From Candidatus Aminicenantota bacterium (GTDB taxonomy: Bacteria; Acidobacteriota; Aminicenantia; Aminicenantales; Aminicenantaceae): a stretch of DNA of 5,611 bases. The notes below the pieces were generated by a model. The model was not told the DNA's origin. It saw nothing but the letters and a program-made list of their open reading frames with translations, and ran no database searches. The position numbers and the translations under genes were made by a program. Of this stretch, positions 1-5,609 are shown piece after piece. Location: NCBI GenBank assembly GCA_004378665.1, contig SOIA01000343.1, positions 1 to 5,611 on the forward strand, written 5' to 3'. How positions within the stretch are numbered: position 1 is the stretch's first letter; each line of letters begins with the position of its first letter.

Positions 1-246
1 ATTATTCTCTATGCCTTCCTCGCTTATCTCATCTATTGGCTCTACCGATTCTTCAAGGTGCTGAGCAAAGGACGCCAGAACCCCCGGGTATCAAAGCGCC
101 CTTCTGGCATAATGGTCAAAGATGAGATGTGCAATACTTACCTTCCGAAAGAGGATGCACTCAAGACAAACTATGCAGGAAAAGAATATTACTTTTGTTC
201 GAATGAGTGCCGACAGAAGTTTTTAGAACAAAAAAAGCCTCACTGA
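1..246 (+). CDS. Membrane-anchored YHS/TRASH-domain small protein (5' partial)
   Basis: The reading frame is open at the window edge, so the true start lies upstream; 81 residues are visible. Visible residues 1-20 form a hydrophobic, aromatic-rich segment (IILYAFLAYLIYWLYRFF) that reads as a single N-terminal transmembrane helix. A basic linker follows, and then residues 39-75 form a cysteine motif of the YHS/TRASH kind: Cys44 in MVKDEMCNTY, then GKEYYFCSNEC with Cys66 and Cys70. In that family such cysteines bind metal ions, and members occur near metal transport or heme/copper proteins. Here no such neighbour is visible, so the metal and role are unknown. The gene ends in TGA 30 nt before a terminator-like hairpin and converges on acyP. 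The internal CTG/GTG codons near 55-60 are unlikely starts because they would remove the membrane helix. Family assignment is fairly secure; function is not. Confidence 0.75.
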   Translation: MILYAFLAYLIYWLYRFFKVLSKGRQNPRVSKRPSGIMVKDEMCNTYLPKEDALKTNYAGKEYYFCSNECRQKFLEQKKPH

Positions 247-275
247 ATGCGAATTAATTTTCCCTCCTCAATATT

Positions 276-302
276 GGGGTAAAGCCCTGACCCCTTTTTT
301 TT
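276..302 (+). terminator. Rho-independent terminator-like hairpin after the YHS gene
   Basis: GGGGT (276-280) and ACCCC (290-294) form a perfect 5-bp GC-rich stem around a 9-nt loop, followed directly by eight T residues (295-302). It lies 30 nt after the YHS gene stop and points the right way to end that transcript. The stem is short, so strength is uncertain. The same bases on the minus strand read GGGGTCAGGGCTTTA, a copy of the recurrent motif found elsewhere in this window. Confidence 0.5.
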
Positions 303-357
303 AGTCTGGAAAACAGATTTGAACGCTCAAGATATCCTGAGGCAGCGCTCAGGCTTT
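281..357. repeat. 77-bp stretch with inverted ends made of two motif copies
   Basis: The left end reads AAAGCCCTGA (281-290) and the right end TCAGGCTTT (349-357). They are inverted copies of each other except for one extra C on the left. The interior includes the T8 run and, near the right end, a perfect 6-bp hairpin CCTGAG-gcagcg-CTCAGG (336-353). It fills most of the spacer between the convergent YHS and acyP genes and holds no open frame that looks like a real gene. It could be a small non-autonomous repeat element, or two independent motif copies that happen to face apart. No target-site duplication is evident. Confidence 0.35.
336..353. other. Perfect 6-bp inverted repeat downstream of acyP
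   Basis: CCTGAG (336-341) and CTCAGG (348-353) are separated by GCAGCG. The structure lies about 37 nt beyond the acyP stop on that strand. It has no T-run following it on either strand, so a standard intrinsic terminator is not supported, though it could stabilise a 3' end. Its right arm overlaps a copy of the TCAGGCTTTGA motif (349-359). Confidence 0.35.
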
Positions 358-389
358 GAAAACGAAGGATGACACAGGAGTTTCCTTGC

Positions 390-677
390 TTACCAAATGT
401 CAGCGTGAGTGATGCTGAAATCTTTGAATTCCCCTTTATAGTCTTCCCAGTCGACTTCAACATTTTCCACTCGAGCCAGAGACGGTCCTTGCTTCAGTTG
501 GCTGATAAGATCTTCAACTTTTTCCTTGTCCCCTTCGGCCATAACCTCTACTCGTCCATCTTTGAGATTTCGCACCCAGCCTGTTATAGAGAGAGAATTC
601 GCCCATTTTTGAGTCTGGTCGCGGAAAAAAACTCCCTGAATCCATCCTGAAACGAAAATATGTGCCCTTGCTTTCAT
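390..677 (-). CDS. acyP: Acylphosphatase
   Basis: This gene encodes a 95-residue cytosolic enzyme that hydrolyses the carboxyl-phosphate bond of acyl phosphates such as acetyl phosphate or carbamoyl phosphate. The family hallmark is complete: GWIQGVFFR (11-19) holds the catalytic, phosphate-binding Arg19, and ITGWVRNLKDGRVEV (31-45) holds the catalytic Asn37. It continues with AEGDKEKVEDLI and ends with the usual GPSLARVENVEVDW beta strand. The common VQGVGFR is here IQGVFFR, a known type of variation. Length is normal for the family (about 90-100 residues). The ATG start at 677 has AGAGG (687-691, minus strand) 9 nt upstream. The gene is divergent from thiD and convergent with the YHS gene, so it is probably monocistronic. 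The assignment is essentially certain; the physiological substrate is not known. Confidence 0.96.
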   Translation of the reverse strand: MKARAHIFVSGWIQGVFFRDQTQKWANSLSITGWVRNLKDGRVEVMAEGDKEKVEDLISQLKQGPSLARVENVEVDWEDYKGEFKDFSITHADIW

Positions 678-728
678 CTGGTATTGCCTCTATATTACCA
701 CAGACTCCACCAAAGAGTAAGCCCCGAA

Positions 729-743
729 TGGGATCAGGCTTTA
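729..743 (+). repeat. Copy of the GGGGTCAGGCTTTGA motif upstream of thiD
   Basis: TGGGATCAGGCTTTA matches the recurrent motif with few changes. It sits in the 126-bp divergent spacer between acyP and thiD, directly before the thiD -35 box, and overlaps the left arm of the palindrome at 740-754. The remainder of the spacer (678-728) shows the acyP ribosome-binding site and nothing else I recognise. Confidence 0.5.
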
Positions 744-754
744 TTGACAATAAA
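740..754. promoter_or_regulatory. 15-bp palindrome overlapping the thiD -35 box (possible operator)
   Basis: TTTATTGACAATAAA is a perfect inverted repeat with 7-bp arms and a single central base. It contains the whole -35 hexamer TTGACA, so a protein bound there would block RNA polymerase. I do not recognise it as the site of a named regulator. It might instead be part of the neighbouring repeat motif, which would make the symmetry a by-product of that element. Confidence 0.35.
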
Positions 755-772
755 AATTGAGTCTGATAGAAA
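744..772 (+). promoter_or_regulatory. Sigma-70-type promoter for thiD
   Basis: The -35 hexamer TTGACA (744-749) is a perfect consensus. It is separated by 17 bp from TAGAAA (767-772), which matches the -10 consensus at four of six bases. TG at 764-765 is in the extended -10 position. Transcription would begin near 779, giving a leader of about 25 nt before the thiD ATG, too short for a TPP riboswitch. Confidence 0.5.
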
Positions 773-803
773 TTTCAATAGACTTGGGATTTAAAAAAAA
801 TCA

Positions 804-1565
804 ATGAGAAAAATCCTCCTTTCCGTTGCAGGATTCGATCCCACTTCCGGAGCAGGAGCCTCTCTCGACCTAAAGGTTTTTGAACTCCTGGATTTCCGGG
901 GAATGTCGGTGTTGACTTCCCTGACTGTTCAGAACTCACAATCTGTGAAAAAAGTCCACAACCTTACTCCGGAGTTCCTGATGGAGCAGTACAAAGCGCT
1001 CCAAGAAGATGTCCCCATTTCAGGCATCAAAATCGGCATGCTCGGCTGGGGTAAAAATATTCCGGTCATCAAGACTATATTGACTGACAATCCGGATGTT
1101 CAGAGAGTGGTGGACCCTGTCTTTAAATCCAGCTCGGGCACCTGGCTCCTGGAACAGGAGGCCATTCCGGATTACATCTCACAGATTAGAGGAAACGCCT
1201 CTCTCCTGACGCCAAACCAGGAAGAGGCAGGCTTGATGGTTGGGAGGAAGGTCCAGAGTCAAGAAGACATGAAAGCAGCCGCTGAACATATCTATTCCAT
1301 CAGTTCGATTCCCTGTTTCATAACAGGAGGTGTTTTCTCAGATCAGAGCGTCAACCTTCTGTATGACGGGAAGAAGTTCTATTTTTTCAGGAAAGAAAGA
1401 CTCAATAAAAAAATCCACGGCACAGGATGTTTTCTTTCATCAAGTCTTCTGGCCTATCTGGTCAAAGGAAACTCTCTGGAAAAAGCATGTCATCTTGCCA
1501 CGGAGATTACTCATAAGGCTATAAAAGGCGCTTCACAGGTTGGCCGTGGACAGCACCTCATCTAA
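804..1565 (+). CDS. thiD: Hydroxymethylpyrimidine/phosphomethylpyrimidine kinase
   Basis: This 253-residue ribokinase-fold enzyme is predicted to phosphorylate HMP and HMP-phosphate to HMP-pyrophosphate, the pyrimidine precursor of thiamine. Visible family motifs in order are: AGFDPTSGAGASLDLKVF (9-26) at the N-terminus; TVQN (41-44), whose Gln43 corresponds to the pyrimidine-contacting glutamine; KIGML (76-80); VDPVFKSSSG (103-112); TPNQEEA (136-142); and HGTGC (205-209), the anion-hole motif with the conserved cysteine, followed by the usual C-terminal helices. Length is normal for stand-alone ThiD. Some motifs are divergent: VFKSSSG replaces the usual VMVAKSG, and ITGG (173-176) replaces the typical KGG. 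A related kinase specificity, such as pyridoxal-type, therefore cannot be fully excluded. The ATG start is set by the N-terminal motif; the ribosome-binding site is weak (GGGA about 14 nt upstream). No other thiamine genes are in the window. Confidence 0.9.
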   Translation: MRKILLSVAGFDPTSGAGASLDLKVFELLDFRGMSVLTSLTVQNSQSVKKVHNLTPEFLMEQYKALQEDVPISGIKIGMLGWGKNIPVIKTILTDNPDVQRVVDPVFKSSSGTWLLEQEAIPDYISQIRGNASLLTPNQEEAGLMVGRKVQSQEDMKAAAEHIYSISSIPCFITGGVFSDQSVNLLYDGKKFYFFRKERLNKKIHGTGCFLSSSLLAYLVKGNSLEKACHLATEITHKAIKGASQVGRGQHLI

Positions 1566-1568
1566 GAA

Positions 1569-1608
1569 AATAAGAACATGGAGTCAGGATGAAGAAAATG
1601 GGGTCAGG
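1569..1608 (+). repeat. Two tandem 20-bp units carrying the GTCAGG motif
   Basis: Units 1569-1588 and 1589-1608 match at 16 of 20 positions, sharing AAGAA, then ATGG and GTCAGG. The second unit contains the full motif GGGGTCAGGCTTTGA when extended to 1614. The pair begins four bases after the thiD stop (1563-1565) and runs into the end of the truncated PII-like gene on the other strand. No terminator hairpin is visible between these convergent genes. Confidence 0.55.
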
Positions 1609-1708
1609 CTTTGATAACTGCTGCTCCGGTGATTCCCATCTCCAGAAAATCCTCCAGAACCTCTTCAAGCTTTTCGACTTTATTCAGGATTAAAATCAAC
1701 AGCTTCAT
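1604..1708 (-). pseudogene. Truncated PII-like regulatory protein remnant (N-terminal 34 residues)
   Basis: The frame starts at an ATG whose A is the last base of the preceding gene's TAA (TAATG, a 1-nt overlap typical of coupled genes). It encodes MKLLILILNK, then a helix VEKLEEVLEDFLEMG, then ITGAAVIKA and a stop. This is the pattern of PII-superfamily N-termini: strand 1, helix 1 ending in a glycine, then the GITG-x-x-V start of strand 2. Such proteins are usually about 100-110 residues, so two thirds are missing. Similarity ends at GITGAAVI; the final Lys-Ala-stop is read from the motif ATCAAAGCCTGACCCC, which on the plus strand is the repeat at 1599-1614. Nothing resembling the missing part is visible before thiD. 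Most likely a nonfunctional remnant created by a repeat-associated insertion or deletion. A functional 34-residue peptide is possible but unlikely. Superfamily assignment rests on a short segment. Confidence 0.55.
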
Positions 1709-2169
1709 TAAATCTTTTCTTCTTCATCTTTCAATATGGACCAGACATCCTGGGAAGTCTCCGCTTTCTTGACTTTTTCAATAAAGTCGGTCTCTTTAAC
1801 CATACGGCAGATATGAGCCAGCAGTTTGAGCTGAAACCCGGGATTGTCTTTCTCTCCCAGAAGAAGGAGAATGATGTAAGTCGGCATTTGATCCACCGCT
1901 TTAAAATCGATTCCGTCTTTGATCAAGGCAAGAGCCACGATCGGTTCTTTGATCTTCTTGATCAACGCATGAGGGACCGCTAGTCCTTTTTCCAAGCCGG
2001 TACTTCCAAGCCTCTCTCTTTTCAAAAGCTCGCCAAGGATGACTTTTTCCCTTGATATCAAACCTCTCTTTTTGAGAACCGAAACAAACTTCTCGAGAAT
2101 GTGCTTTTTATCTCCCGGCTCTAAATCGAGTAGAATGTGGCTTTCCTTTAAATATTCATGTACTTTCAT
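1708..2169 (-). CDS. PTS EIIA type-2 domain protein (fructose/Ntr-like IIA)
   Basis: The gene encodes a 153-residue stand-alone PTS_EIIA_2 protein, a cytosolic phosphocarrier accepting phosphate from HPr or NPr on a histidine. The active-site block GSTGLEKGLAVPHALI (55-70) places the phosphorylatable histidine at His67. The downstream block IILLLLGEKDNPGFQLKLLAHICRMV (99-124) is the usual second half of the fold. No IIB, IIC, HPr or EI gene is in the window. The single domain and size fit an Ntr-like regulatory IIA (PtsN) at least as well as a sugar-specific one, and the adjoining PII-like remnant favours regulation. AGAGG (2176-2180, minus strand) lies 6 nt before the ATG. The 58-nt gap after the acylase gene contains no convincing terminator or promoter, so the gene is probably cotranscribed with the acylase. 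Family is certain; substrate class is not. Confidence 0.92.
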   Translation of the reverse strand: MKVHEYLKESHILLDLEPGDKKHILEKFVSVLKKRGLISREKVILGELLKRERLGSTGLEKGLAVPHALIKKIKEPIVALALIKDGIDFKAVDQMPTYIILLLLGEKDNPGFQLKLLAHICRMVKETDFIEKVKKAETSQDVWSILKDEEEKI

Positions 2170-2227
2170 TTTACGCCTCTATTTCCAAACCCATGCATTT
2201 GTAATTCTATTCCAATCAGTCAGCATT

Positions 2228-4540
2228 TCATCTTCTCGCCAAAGGCTTAAGCCTCAATGTCCCGATTGAATCCCTCTCGATCGAATCAGGACTGAAGAGC
2301 ATTGGATGATACCTGCCTTCCAGCCAAAGAGGAATCTGATTATCATAAAACCGGCTCAAAAAGCAACCACTTTGGCCTGACGTGATGACACAGACAGAGT
2401 TATTCAGGTCAGCCAGATCTATGATCTGGCGGTAAGACGCTCCGCTCGTTGTTTCATGGCCTCTTCCAAAGGATGCTCTCACAGTGAACGCATGGCCGTC
2501 AACTGGAAAAGGACCTCGATTGAAAAACCTAAAAAGAGGAACTTCCCCTAAAGCATGCCGGAAGCGGATGGAATGAATTTTCATCCAATCCCAGCTCTCG
2601 AAAGACCCGTAGTTTTCTTCCAGCCATTCATAAGCTTTCTCTAAACTGACTTCCACTATCTCTTCTCTGGTTTCAACCGAAGCCGTATCGACATTGTCAA
2701 ACCACGAAGAAAGAGGATCGGACAGAATCCTCAAAAGCCCAGCATTTTTTCGTCTGAATGACGAGTCAAAATCATCAAAATCCTCTCCAAGTTCATCCTT
2801 AAAGACTTCCAGGTTAAAAAAATCCATGAAAAATTCGAACAGCGCGGGCTCTTTGCCGGAGGACATCATCAGATCCCAATCTCTGATTCCGGACAGGGCT
2901 TCTGCCATCTTCCCATCATCTCCTTCTATCCCATCGAGGACAGGAAGCACGAATTCTCCATTCTTGGTGTATACATCATTTTGTATTATCTTAAAAGACT
3001 CGATGCTGTGCTTTTCCTTCTGGAAGAGCAGCTCCCTTATCCTTTCTGCACGGAATGGATAAAACCAGTCGAAGCCCACATAGTGGGGAAAACCTTCAGG
3101 AGTGATCTTGTTGTTTGCGGTGACAACCATCCCCTCCTCCGGATTGAAAAGATGAGGCTTCTGTTCTTCATCAAGATATCCCTTCCACTGCCCCTCTTCT
3201 CTCCAGCCAGGAAACGGGAAAAGAGCAGCTGCCGCTGGTCTGATGGGAATCTTACCGCTCAAGTAATAACCAATATTCCCGTCCTTATCCGCATAAACAA
3301 AATTCTGGGAGGGGACATCGAACAGTCCTAAGGCAGATTTGAATTCCTGCCAGTTCTGCGCTCTGTTCAGAAGGTAGAATGCCTTCATGCTTTCACCGCC
3401 GTCGTAGATGGTCCATCCCAGAGAAAGAGGACTCTGACTTTCGATAACAAAAGGAGAGATTATGGGCCCGCGTTCTGTCCAGCTGATCTCTATTTCTTCA
3501 GGTAGGCGTTTTCCTCTGACCTTGATGTTCTCCCTCTTTTTAAACAGAGGCTTCCATTCTCCCTTATCCAGATACATGTCTCCGGTATCGTTGAGTTTTT
3601 CCACATACAGGTCCTGAACATCAACCCCGGAATTTGTCGTTCCCCAAGCTATAGATTCATTATGACCGATGATAACGAACGGAACACCGGGGAGTGAAAC
3701 ACCCGTGACATTCACATCCGGGCTGCTCAGATGAATCTCATACCAGATCGAAGGGAGGCTAATCTCCAAATGAGGGTCGTTGGCCAGAAGAGGCTTGCCG
3801 GATTCAGTCCTTCTTCCGGACACCACCCAATTGTTACTGCCCTGGAAAGGGATGTGCGGCACTCCATTCGAGAGCCTCGCCTCCTCGATTCCGGGAGAGG
3901 GAAAAGGAATTCCTTCTTCCAGAATCTGGAGAGCCTTCTCTGCGCCCAGCCTTTTCACCAGATTCCCTCTCACCACCTCGCTCCGGTAATCCGTGCAGAG
4001 CATCAGCGCCATGATCTCTTTGACGACAAGAGAATCCAAGGGAGTCCAGGGTTGAGGTCTGTAGCGCAAAATTAAGAATTCGAGCGGCCAGTTCATCTTC
4101 CGTGTATCCATCCAGGAATTGATCCCCTCGCTGTAGGAGACTATCAGTTCTTTCATCTTGGGTGAGAGTTTATCATAATCCCTTCGAGCACCCTCGGCAA
4201 GACTCAGGCCTCTCATGAATTTGTCTCTGTCTAAGGCGACTTTACCGAAAACCTCCGAAAGTCTTCCAAAACCAGCTCTTCGAGTGATCTCCATTTGCCA
4301 CATTCTCTCATGCGCATGCATGAAGCCGCAGGCGAAAAAGAGGTCTTTTTCGTTTTGCGCAAAGATGTGCGGCACTCCCCACGCGTCAATGACTATTCTC
4401 ACTTCTTCTCTCAATCCGTCTAACAGGATTTCTCCTTTCATTTGTGGAGTTGACCGAAGGACGTGGATTAAGAGAAAAACCAGAAATCCTAACAGGAGAG
4501 AGAGGACAGAAATTATGGAAATCTTAAAAAATTTTTTCAT
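2228..4540 (-). CDS. Penicillin acylase family (S45) Ntn-hydrolase
   Basis: This 770-residue precursor hydrolyses amide bonds; family members act on beta-lactams, acyl-homoserine lactones or N-acyl amino acids. Residues 5-28 form a hydrophobic signal or membrane anchor, so the enzyme should act outside the cytoplasmic membrane. The alpha part shows DAWGVPHIFA (52-61) and FMHAHERMWQME (73-84). Autocleavage would occur before Ser235 in GSNNW (234-238), which becomes the beta-chain nucleophile. NDPHL (254-258) puts a histidine at beta position 23, as in cephalosporin and AHL acylases; E. coli penicillin G acylase has Gln there. Asp307 and Asp310 occupy the calcium-site positions beta 73/76. Asn476 (TANNK) and Arg497 (FRAER) match the oxyanion-hole and conserved arginine positions. 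Length is normal and all key residues are present. I chose ATG at 4540, overlapping the upstream stop as TGATG; a TTG three bases earlier is possible. No clear ribosome-binding site is seen, suggesting translational coupling. Substrate unknown. Confidence 0.93.
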   Translation of the reverse strand: MKKFFKISIISVLSLLLGFLVFLLIHVLRSTPQMKGEILLDGLREEVRIVIDAWGVPHIFAQNEKDLFFACGFMHAHERMWQMEITRRAGFGRLSEVFGKVALDRDKFMRGLSLAEGARRDYDKLSPKMKELIVSYSEGINSWMDTRKMNWPLEFLILRYRPQPWTPLDSLVVKEIMALMLCTDYRSEVVRGNLVKRLGAEKALQILEEGIPFPSPGIEEARLSNGVPHIPFQGSNNWVVSGRRTESGKPLLANDPHLEISLPSIWYEIHLSSPDVNVTGVSLPGVPFVIIGHNESIAWGTTNSGVDVQDLYVEKLNDTGDMYLDKGEWKPLFKKRENIKVRGKRLPEEIEISWTERGPIISPFVIESQSPLSLGWTIYDGGESMKAFYLLNRAQNWQEFKSALGLFDVPSQNFVYADKDGNIGYYLSGKIPIRPAAAALFPFPGWREEGQWKGYLDEEQKPHLFNPEEGMVVTANNKITPEGFPHYVGFDWFYPFRAERIRELLFQKEKHSIESFKIIQNDVYTKNGEFVLPVLDGIEGDDGKMAEALSGIRDWDLMMSSGKEPALFEFFMDFFNLEVFKDELGEDFDDFDSSFRRKNAGLLRILSDPLSSWFDNVDTASVETREEIVEVSLEKAYEWLEENYGSFESWDWMKIHSIRFRHALGEVPLFRFFNRGPFPVDGHAFTVRASFGRGHETTSGASYRQIIDLADLNNSVCVITSGQSGCFLSRFYDNQIPLWLEGRYHPMLFSPDSIERDSIGTLRLKPLARR

Positions 4541-5541
4541 CAAGAATCAGAGAGAAATCGTGAATTGTTTTCAGACCTGATGATTTCGTCCGCTTTTTTC
4601 AAGTACTCATCGGAAAACCTGATTCCCTGCTTTTCTGCGACAGGCAAATTCAGGTGTATCCTCACCTTGCTCATGGATTGAATAGGAATATCAACAGGAT
4701 TCTCGCCGCTTTTGACCCGGATGGCAATTTCTCCTGTTTTGTAACCCATCTCAAAAAAATCCCAGCCCAAGGCCGCACAGGCGCCAAGCTGTGTGGAGAA
4801 GAGAAAACCGCCGAAAAGAGGAACAGCATTTTCTCTTGCCACGTTCCCCACGTCCTGGAAGGATTCGTTGATCGTATTGTCTGAAATTTGGTATATGGCA
4901 TCTATTTTTTTATTGATCAGAACCTGAGCAGAATGTAGAACCTGGCTCTTGTTCGCGATCGGGACATCCACGATTTCCAGCCCGAATTTTTTGCCTTCTC
5001 TTCTGGCCAGCTCCAAGTAATATTCAGAGTTGATCTCCGAAGGTGTCCACAGGGTTCCGATTCTTTTCGCTCCGGGTAAAGCTTCCATGATGAAGGCAAA
5101 ACTCTGTCGTATAGGTCCTTTTGAGGCCACTCCTGTGACTGTTCTCATATGGTTCTGGGCAGACTTTCCGGCACCGGCCAGATAGGGATTGGCAACAGAG
5201 GAAAATATGATCGGAATCTCATGCGTGGCTATCAGAGCAGCCTGGAGGCAGGGAGTGGAAATCGCAACGATCATATCCACGTTCATCTCCACAAATTCCT
5301 GGGCAATCCTCTGGACTTCGGGAGTACTGCCGTTTCCATTCCTGGTCTCAAGCTGAATATTCACGCCGTCCTGAAAACCATTATCCCACAGAGCTCGGAC
5401 AACTCCCTTTCGGACCTCATTCAGGTGAGGTGCATCGTTGAACTGAAAAATGCCGATCGTGTACAGGTCTTCATATTTTTTTTTGCCGCAAAAGAAAAAA
5501 GACAGGGAAATCAGCAGAAGGAAAAGGGTGATTTTTTTCAT
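4540..5541 (-). CDS. ABC transporter substrate-binding protein (ABC_sub_bind/TrpX-like)
   Basis: The 333-residue protein begins with a signal peptide (MKKITLFLLLISLSFFFC) and a possible lipid-attachment cysteine, Cys18. Phenylalanines at -1 to -3 make this a poor lipobox. The mature part follows the ABC_sub_bind family, whose characterised members bind tryptophan or related amino acids. Family-typical stretches are: TIGIFQFNDAPHLNEVRKGV (28-47); VDMIVAISTPCLQAAL (88-103); IPIIFSSVANP (109-119); the inter-lobe region with IGTLWTP (161-167) and IDAIYQISDNT (213-223); and ALGWDFFEMGYKTGEIAIRVKSGENP (257-282) near the C-terminus. It should be extracytoplasmic. The partner permease and ATPase usually sit beside such genes but are not in this window; upstream only 70 bp remain, with no reading frame continuing into this gene. 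The downstream acylase overlaps by 1 nt, suggesting a joint function. AGAG lies 8 nt before the ATG. Family confident, ligand unknown. Confidence 0.9.
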   Translation of the reverse strand: MKKITLFLLLISLSFFFCGKKKYEDLYTIGIFQFNDAPHLNEVRKGVVRALWDNGFQDGVNIQLETRNGNGSTPEVQRIAQEFVEMNVDMIVAISTPCLQAALIATHEIPIIFSSVANPYLAGAGKSAQNHMRTVTGVASKGPIRQSFAFIMEALPGAKRIGTLWTPSEINSEYYLELARREGKKFGLEIVDVPIANKSQVLHSAQVLINKKIDAIYQISDNTINESFQDVGNVARENAVPLFGGFLFSTQLGACAALGWDFFEMGYKTGEIAIRVKSGENPVDIPIQSMSKVRIHLNLPVAEKQGIRFSDEYLKKADEIIRSENNSRFLSDS

Positions 5542-5580
5542 CTTTTCGACTCTACTTCAAACCAACCATGTTAACCCAAA

Positions 5581-5609
5581 AGTATATCTTGAGCAATTTT
5601 TTTTCGCAA
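5581..5609 (-). promoter_or_regulatory. Candidate sigma-70-type promoter for the leftward gene cluster
   Basis: On the minus strand, TTGCGA (5604-5609) matches the -35 consensus at four of six bases. It is followed 17 bp later by TATACT (5581-5586), matching the -10 consensus at five of six. An A8 run lies in the spacer. Transcription would begin near 5574, about 33 nt before the ATG of the solute-binding protein, and could cover all four leftward frames. If genes for a permease and ATPase lie upstream in the same operon, this would be an internal promoter or chance. Confidence 0.4.

Noticed and set aside
254..463. Minus-strand open frame of 69 codons in the YHS-acyP spacer
   Set aside because: It overlaps acyP in another frame, crosses the motif copies and has no family pattern or convincing ribosome-binding site.
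369..650. Plus-strand open frame of 93 codons opposite acyP
   Set aside because: It is antisense to a gene with complete acylphosphatase motifs, and its translation shows no domain pattern.
678..803. TPP riboswitch in front of thiD
   Set aside because: The conserved THI-box segments (CTGAGA and the ACCTGATCTGGATAATGCCAGCG-type core) are absent, and the predicted leader is only about 25 nt.
2170..2227. Internal promoter between the acylase and IIA genes (TAGAAT as a -10)
   Set aside because: TAGAAT on the minus strand resembles a -10, but there is no acceptable -35 at the right distance, so the call would be weak.
2694..3331. Plus-strand open frames opposite the acylase gene
   Set aside because: They are antisense shadows of a continuous 770-residue family member with all catalytic residues; compositions are serine- and arginine-rich without motifs.
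4541..4543. TTG start for the acylase three bases upstream of the ATG
   Set aside because: It would add one methionine only. The ATG at 4540 overlapping the upstream stop as TGATG is the more usual arrangement.
5149..5574. Plus-strand open frame of 141 codons opposite the solute-binding gene
   Set aside because: It is antisense to a well-matched ABC_sub_bind protein and shows no recognisable domain or start signal.
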